Shown piece after piece: positions 58,461 through 64,000 of a stretch of 64,000 nt of DNA. Every line of letters starts with the position of its first letter. The first letter of the stretch is position 1. Origin of the DNA: Brevibacterium atlanticum (lineage in GTDB: Bacteria; Actinomycetota; Actinomycetes; Actinomycetales; Brevibacteriaceae); the NCBI RefSeq assembly GCF_011617245.1, contig NZ_CP050152.1, positions 2,532,503-2,596,502 on the forward strand. Reading direction: 5' to 3'. Under the pieces are notes generated by a model that was not told where the DNA came from, ran no database searches, and was given only the letters and a program-made list of their open reading frames with translations. The translations under genes and the position numbers were made by a program.

Positions 58461-59747
58461 TCAGTTGACGATGTCAACGGCTCCGAGGGTCTTCTTGCCC
58501 CGACGCAGGAGGATCACTCCCCCGGCTTCGGTGGGGAGCACCTCGGCGGGGGTGATGGTCTGGTCCTCGGCGGTGACCTTGACGTTGTTGACGTACGCGC
58601 CGCCGTCCTTGATGGCGCGGCGGGCTTCGCCCTTGGATTTGACGATGCCAGCCGTGACGAAGGCATCGGCGACGGGCAGACCGTCAGAGAGCTGGGCTGC
58701 GCTGACGTCACCGCGCGGCAGCTCGGCGGTCGCCGCCCCTAGGGTCGAAGCGTCGAGGCCGGCCAGTTCGCCGCCTCCGAAGAGGGCGGAAGCCGCGGCG
58801 ATGGCTTGCTCGTAGGCCTGACGTCCGTGGACGAGGGTGGTGACATCCTCGGCGAGGGCCTTCTGTGCCACGCGGGTGTGCGGGGCCGCGGTGAACTCGG
58901 TTTCGATGGCTTCGATCTCGTCGAGCGGGCGCAGCGAGAACACCTTGAGGTACTTCACTACGTCGCGGTCATCGGCGTTGAGCCAGAACTGGCTGAAGGC
59001 GTACGGGCTGGTCAGGGCCGAATCGAGCCACACGGTGCCGGATTCGGTCTTGCCGAACTTCGTGCCGTCGGCCTTCGTGATCAGCGGGGTGGCCAGGGCG
59101 TGGACGGACTTCTGCTCGACGCGACGGATGAGGTCGACGCCCGAGGTGAGGTTGCCCCACTGGTCGGAGCCGCCGGTCTGCAGGGTGCAGCCGTAGCGGC
59201 GGTTGAGCTCGAGGTAGTCGTTGCCCTGGAGGATCTGGTAGGAGAACTCGGTGAAGGAGATGCCGGCTTCGCTGTTGAGGCGTGCGGAGACGGATTCCTT
59301 CGCGAGCATCCGGTTGACCGGGAAGTGCTTGCCCACGTCACGGAGGAAGTCGATGGCCGAGAGCTGCGACGTCCAGTCGAGGTTGTTGACGATCTGCGCG
59401 GCGTTCGGGCCGTCGAAGTCGAGGAACTTCTCGACCTGGGCGCGGATCTTCGCGACCCATTCCTCGACGACCTCTCGCGGGTTGAGCGTCCGCTCCCCCG
59501 ACATCCGCGGATCGCCGATGAGCCCGGTGGCACCGCCGACGAGCGCAAGCGGATTGTGCCCGGCCTGCTGGAGGCGCGCTGCAGTGAGCAGCTGGACGAG
59601 GTTGCCCATGTGCAGACTCGGCGCGGTGGGATCGAAACCGACGTAATAGGTCAGCGACTCCGTCTCCAGAGCTTTCTGGAGGGCAGCCTCGTCGGTCGAA
59701 ACCGCGACGAGCCCACGGGCCTTGAGTTCACTGAAGATGTCGGTCAC
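58461..59747 (-). CDS. tyrS: Tyrosyl-tRNA synthetase
   Basis: A 428-residue class-I synthetase: HIGH motif as HMGNL, tyrosine-pocket YYVGFDPTAPS, GGSDQWGN, KMSKS motif as KFGKTESG, and a C-terminal S4 domain (GEARRAIKDGGAYVNN). The upstream region is about 100 bases and shows no T-box. In M. tuberculosis tyrS is next to the TPR-HAD-tlyA cluster; here the rRNA operon, IS element and betaine genes lie between them. Confidence 0.97.
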   Translation of the reverse strand: MTDIFSELKARGLVAVSTDEAALQKALETESLTYYVGFDPTAPSLHMGNLVQLLTAARLQQAGHNPLALVGGATGLIGDPRMSGERTLNPREVVEEWVAKIRAQVEKFLDFDGPNAAQIVNNLDWTSQLSAIDFLRDVGKHFPVNRMLAKESVSARLNSEAGISFTEFSYQILQGNDYLELNRRYGCTLQTGGSDQWGNLTSGVDLIRRVEQKSVHALATPLITKADGTKFGKTESGTVWLDSALTSPYAFSQFWLNADDRDVVKYLKVFSLRPLDEIEAIETEFTAAPHTRVAQKALAEDVTTLVHGRQAYEQAIAAASALFGGGELAGLDASTLGAATAELPRGDVSAAQLSDGLPVADAFVTAGIVKSKGEARRAIKDGGAYVNNVKVTAEDQTITPAEVLPTEAGGVILLRRGKKTLGAVDIVN

Positions 59748-59855
59748 TTCGGTCCTTTCGAATCTGTGTGGTGTGCCGGCGCGGAGCCGACGCGGTCAAT
59801 TCTACGTGGTCGCGTCGCAGGGCTAGTGCTTGTGATCTGGGACTGCAGGGCCCCT

Positions 59856-60113
59856 TCATCGATAAACTTCACGACGATGCCCAAGATGGAGCACCAGCAC
59901 GACCAGCTCGTTGTCGAAGACTTCGTAGATCACTCGGTAGTCTCCCACCCGAATCCGGAGCTCGCCGGAGCCACCTTTCAGCTGAATACACCCTGGAGGT
60001 CGGGGGTCGTCGGACAGCTCCTTGATCGCCGAGACCAACCGTCGAGCAATAGGCCGATCAAGCTTCCGTATAGCCTTCGCCGCCGAAGGTACGTAACTGA
60101 TTGAGTACGCCAC
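59856..60113 (-). CDS. RelE/ParE-family toxin
   Basis: 85 residues with the RelE fold pattern: YSISYVPSAAKAIRKLDRP, then KGGSGELRIRVGDYRVIYEV and a C-terminal HLGHRREVYR. The Arg-rich GELRIRVGDYRVIY and terminal His/Arg/Tyr are the residues RelE mRNases use for ribosome-dependent cleavage. Preceded by nine bases after the antitoxin stop, so co-transcribed. Confidence 0.9.
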   Translation of the reverse strand: MAYSISYVPSAAKAIRKLDRPIARRLVSAIKELSDDPRPPGCIQLKGGSGELRIRVGDYRVIYEVFDNELVVLVLHLGHRREVYR

Positions 60114-60122
60114 AGTGACGGC

Positions 60123-60368
60123 TCAGAGACCGAGCTCGTGCTCCAGTTCCTCCTGGGACACTCGGCCACTTTCCTTTCGCGCCGCAACCGCCGCTCGTAC
60201 ATCTGCCTGATCTTCAAGCGCTCGGAGAGCACGATCATAGAAATCAGGAGACACAACCACTGCACGCCGAACAGCGCCGCGGGAGGTGATCTCAACGGGC
60301 TCGCGCTGCGCGGCCGCGATGAGGCTGCTCTGCTGACTGCGGAATTCGGACATCGTTACTGAGCTCAT
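60123..60368 (-). CDS. Phd/YefM-family antitoxin
   Basis: 81 residues: an N-terminal Phd-type DNA-binding domain (MSEFRSQQSSLIAAAQREPV, then EITSRGAVRRAVVVSPDFYD) and a C-terminal helical toxin-neutralising part (RKESGRVSQEELEHELGL). I choose the ATG at 60368 because a -10 element lies exactly six bases upstream; the longer frame would read through the promoter. No Shine-Dalgarno is present, consistent with a leaderless message. Confidence 0.9.
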   Translation of the reverse strand: MSSVTMSEFRSQQSSLIAAAQREPVEITSRGAVRRAVVVSPDFYDRALRALEDQADVRAAVAARKESGRVSQEELEHELGL

Positions 60369-60402
60369 GCCATCATTGTACAACTTGTACAAGTTGCACA
60401 AA
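60369..60402 (-). promoter_or_regulatory. Leaderless promoter and palindromic operator of the toxin-antitoxin operon
   Basis: On the minus strand TACAAT (60375-60380) ends six bases before the antitoxin ATG, placing the transcription start at or beside the A of ATG. The perfect 16-bp palindrome CAACTTGTACAAGTTG (60381-60396) fills the spacer upstream of it, and a second TTGTACAA palindrome (60376-60383) overlaps the -10. This fits autorepression by the antitoxin. Confidence 0.75.
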
Positions 60403-60444
60403 AGAGCCAATGGTTCACTTGCCGAAATCCGCCACGGTCAGTCC

Positions 60445-62018
<1,574 letters not shown>

Positions 62019-62573
62019 TCAGCCCTCGCCGAGCCCGCCGGCCGCGTACTCGAGGAAGGTCGCGGCCACAGTGTCTCCCCCAACCGAGGAATCGGCGATG
62101 ACAAGCACCGTGTCATCGCCGGCCAGCGTCCCGAAGATCCCGGTCATCGAGGACCGGTCGATCGCCGAGGCCAGGTACTGTGCGGCCCCCGGCGGGGTGC
62201 GCAGCACGACCATATTGTCCTGCGCGACAGCGGAGACGAGGAGTTCCTCGAGGATCCGCGGCAGCTTCGCGTCGAGGGACTCCCCCGTCGACTGCTGCAG
62301 GGACCGGTCCCCGCCCTCACCGGGAACGGCGTAGACGGATCCGGCGGTCGATCGGATCTTCACGGCCCCCACCTCGGCGAGGTCGCGCGACAGCGTCGCC
62401 TGAGTGACGGTGATGCCGTCGGTGGCGAGCGCCTCGGCGAGTTCGATCTGGGATCGCACCGACTGGCGGGTGATAAGGTCGATGATCTTCTGCTGGCGGG
62501 CGGTCTTCGTCAGCGGTGCCGAATTCGCCCCGCCACTCGACCCGCCGGTCCCGCCGCTCACGTTCTCGCTCAT
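62019..62573 (-). CDS. argR: Arginine repressor ArgR
   Basis: 184 residues: an N-terminal winged helix ([20 protein letters not shown] and [14 protein letters not shown]) and the C-terminal arginine-binding oligomerisation domain ([16 protein letters not shown], then [16 protein letters not shown]). The N-terminal 22 residues are a Gly/Ser-rich disordered extension. It overlaps argF by four bases. Confidence 0.96.
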   Translation of the reverse strand: MSENVSGGTGGSSGGANSAPLTKTARQQKIIDLITRQSVRSQIELAEALATDGITVTQATLSRDLAEVGAVKIRSTAGSVYAVPGEGGDRSLQQSTGESLDAKLPRILEELLVSAVAQDNMVVLRTPPGAAQYLASAIDRSSMTGIFGTLAGDDTVLVIADSSVGGDTVAATFLEYAAGGLGEG

Positions 62574-63493
62574 CGGTTCTCCAGGAGGAAGGTCAGCAGC
62601 GCCTTCTGCGCGTGGAGGCGGTTCTCGGCTTCGTCGAAGACCACCGAGGCGGGGCCGTCGATGACCTCGGCGGTGACCTCTTTGCCGCGGTAGGCGGGCA
62701 GGCAGTGGAGGAAGATCGGGTTATTGCCGAGTTCCATGAGTTCCTGGCTGACCTGATACTTCGTGAAAGGGGAAGCCTCGTCGTCGCGTCCAGCAGAGTC
62801 CTGGCCCATGGACACCCAGGTGTCGGTGACGAGCACGTCGGCACCGTGCGCGGCGGCGACGGGGTCGTCGGTGACGGTGAGCGATCCCCCTGTCGTCTGA
62901 GCCAGTTCGTTGGCTTCGGTCACGATCGCCTCGGCGGGCTGATAGTCGACGGGGGCTGCGATGCGCACGTGCATGCCGGCGGTGACTCCGCCAAGGGCGT
63001 ACGAGTTCGCCATGTTGTTCGCCCCGTCCCCGTAATAGGTCAGGGTCTGCCCGGCCACGTCGCCGCGGTGTTCGCGGATGGTGAGCAGGTCGGCCAGGAT
63101 CTGGCAGGGGTGGAAGTCATCGGACAGGGAGTTGACGACGGGCACGGAGGAATATTCGGCCATCTCTTCGAGCCCGGCCTGGGCGTAGGTGCGCCAGATG
63201 ATCGCCGAGACCATCCGCGACAGCACGCGGGCGGTGTCGGCGATGGATTCCTTGTGCCCGAGCTGCGCCTCACCGGGGTTGATGATGAGCGGCTGTCCCC
63301 CGAGCGCGGCGATGCCGGCGGCAAAGGACACGCGGGTCCTCGTCGAGGTCTTGTCGAAGATGACCGCGGCGGTCTGCGGGCCGGCCAGCGGGGTCCGCGA
63401 GTACGGGGCGGCCTTGAGTTCGACAGCGAGGTCGAGGACCTGCGCCTGCTCGGCCGGGGTGAGGTCCGTGTCCTTGAGGAAGCGGCGTGTCAT
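62570..63493 (-). CDS. argF: Ornithine carbamoyltransferase
   Basis: A 307-residue anabolic OTCase: carbamoyl-phosphate motif STRTRVSF, ornithine-binding HPCQ in [12 protein letters not shown] and the catalytic cysteine in HCLPAYRG. It makes citrulline. The gene sits between argD and argR as in other actinobacterial arg operons. Confidence 0.97.
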   Translation of the reverse strand: MTRRFLKDTDLTPAEQAQVLDLAVELKAAPYSRTPLAGPQTAAVIFDKTSTRTRVSFAAGIAALGGQPLIINPGEAQLGHKESIADTARVLSRMVSAIIWRTYAQAGLEEMAEYSSVPVVNSLSDDFHPCQILADLLTIREHRGDVAGQTLTYYGDGANNMANSYALGGVTAGMHVRIAAPVDYQPAEAIVTEANELAQTTGGSLTVTDDPVAAAHGADVLVTDTWVSMGQDSAGRDDEASPFTKYQVSQELMELGNNPIFLHCLPAYRGKEVTAEVIDGPASVVFDEAENRLHAQKALLTFLLENR

Positions 63494-63553
63494 AACGTGT
63501 CCTTCGGTGTTCAGTGAGTGGTGCCGGCGCCGAGGTGGCCCCGCGGTCCGTGC

Positions 63554-63621
63554 GAACGCTGAGTGGCGGGACGGCTGAGTCTCTGCGACTGCTGATTTCC
63601 TGCGACCGCTGAGTCAGTGGC
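63554..63621. repeat. 17-bp tandem repeat, four units, in the argD-argF gap
   Basis: Four consecutive 17-base units sharing the core CGCTGAGT or GGCTGAGT (starts at 63554, 63571, 63588, 63605). The array abuts the argD stop codon and ends 61 bases before the argF start. The last unit can form a short hairpin (CTGAG ... CTCAG). Confidence 0.7.
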
Positions 63622-64000
63622 TCAGCCGGCGATGAGCCCGGGCAGTGCTTCGACGAACGGGGCGAGTTCTTCGGTCGTGATGGTCAGGGGCGGGGCCAGG
63701 CGCAGGCGGCCGGGGGCGACGGGGTTGATGATGAACCCGGCCTCGAGGGCCCGTGCAGCCACGGCCTTCGAGTCCGGCACCTTCCCATCGGGCCCGGCAG
63801 TGAGTTCGAGACCGAGGAGCAGTCCCTTGCCGGTGATCTCACCGATGCCGTCGACTGCGGCAAGCTGGATCTTCAGCCAGTCGCTGACCTCGGCGACATG
63901 GGTCAACAGGTTGTCTGACTCGATGGTCTCAAGCACGGCGAGTCCGGCAGCGCAGGCGATCGGGTTGCCGCCGAAGGTCGTGCCGTGCTGGCCGGCTTCG
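63622..64000 (-). CDS. argD: Acetylornithine aminotransferase, partial (5' end outside window)
   Basis: The C-terminal 125 or so codons of a class-III PLP aminotransferase. Reading in from the edge, GQHGTTFGGNPIACAAGLAV is the family's conserved block just after the PLP lysine; the end has GKGLLLGLEL and LRLAPPLTITTEE. An internal Met at 63936 is not the start, because the conserved frame continues to base 64000. It is the first gene of argD-argF-argR in this window. Confidence 0.94.
   Translation of the reverse strand, partial: EAGQHGTTFGGNPIACAAGLAVLETIESDNLLTHVAEVSDWLKIQLAAVDGIGEITGKGLLLGLELTAGPDGKVPDSKAVAARALEAGFIINPVAPGRLRLAPPLTITTEELAPFVEALPGLIAG

Noticed and set aside
59748-59855. T-box riboswitch upstream of tyrS
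   Set aside because: Only about 100 bases, with no T-box consensus or specifier stem visible.

Overview
The window is high-GC (roughly 65 percent by eye) actinobacterial chromosome. Gene order, an actinobacterial-type 23S insertion, a choline oxidase and the overall gene content point to Micrococcales, most likely Brevibacterium; the genus is an inference, not a database result.

Layout. (1) 1-5013: 3' part of a Pls/PosA-type single-module peptide synthetase whose adenylation pocket reads as lysine-like, overlapped by an M1 zinc aminopeptidase; this looks like a cationic homopoly-amino-acid synthetase with a degrading partner. A coupled MATE exporter and GNAT acetyltransferase converge on it (5063-7221). 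(2) 7276-10509: a DUF222/HNH-endonuclease gene with an apparent frameshift at a C6 tract, bracketed by two 18-bp tandem-repeat arrays. (3) 10541-17811: a thiolase and an SDR dehydrogenase, divergent from a five-gene LIV-type ABC transporter. (4) 17904-43928: 26 kb of co-directional minus-strand genes with fourteen 4-base stop/start overlaps. It matches the conserved actinobacterial order TPR protein - HAD - small ORF - tlyA - nadK - recN - steA - steB - envelope genes - pyrG - NUDIX - xerD - parA - scpA - scpB - rluB - tyrA - cmk - der. Between steB and pyrG lie a WecA/MraY-like protein, a MurJ-like flippase and two glycosyltransferases. (5) 44461-47549: betaine aldehyde dehydrogenase and choline oxidase, ending in a strong bidirectional terminator. 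(6) 47704-51618: three small poorly known genes and an intact IS1634-type insertion sequence with an 11-bp target duplication. (7) 51697-57548: a minus-strand rRNA operon (16S-23S-5S, no spacer tRNA) with promoter, leader and terminator. (8) 57750-64000: yccF, tyrS, a Phd/RelE-type toxin-antitoxin pair, argH, and argR-argF-argD (argD cut by the window end).

How the parts work together. Block 4 combines chromosome segregation (ParA, ScpAB, XerD), repair (RecN), ribosome and rRNA modification (TlyA, RluB, Der), nucleotide supply (PyrG, Cmk, NadK) and cell-envelope/cell-separation functions (SteA, SteB, flippase and glycosyltransferases). The betaine genes convert choline to the osmoprotectant glycine betaine. 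The arginine genes are under a local ArgR, but no argG lies between argR and argH.

Most noteworthy: the lysine-coded Pls-like synthetase plus peptidase, the possible lipid-linked glycan module inside the steAB-pyrG cluster, the RGG-repeat TPR protein, the CTG start of scpA, and a leaderless toxin-antitoxin promoter with its operator inside the promoter spacer.
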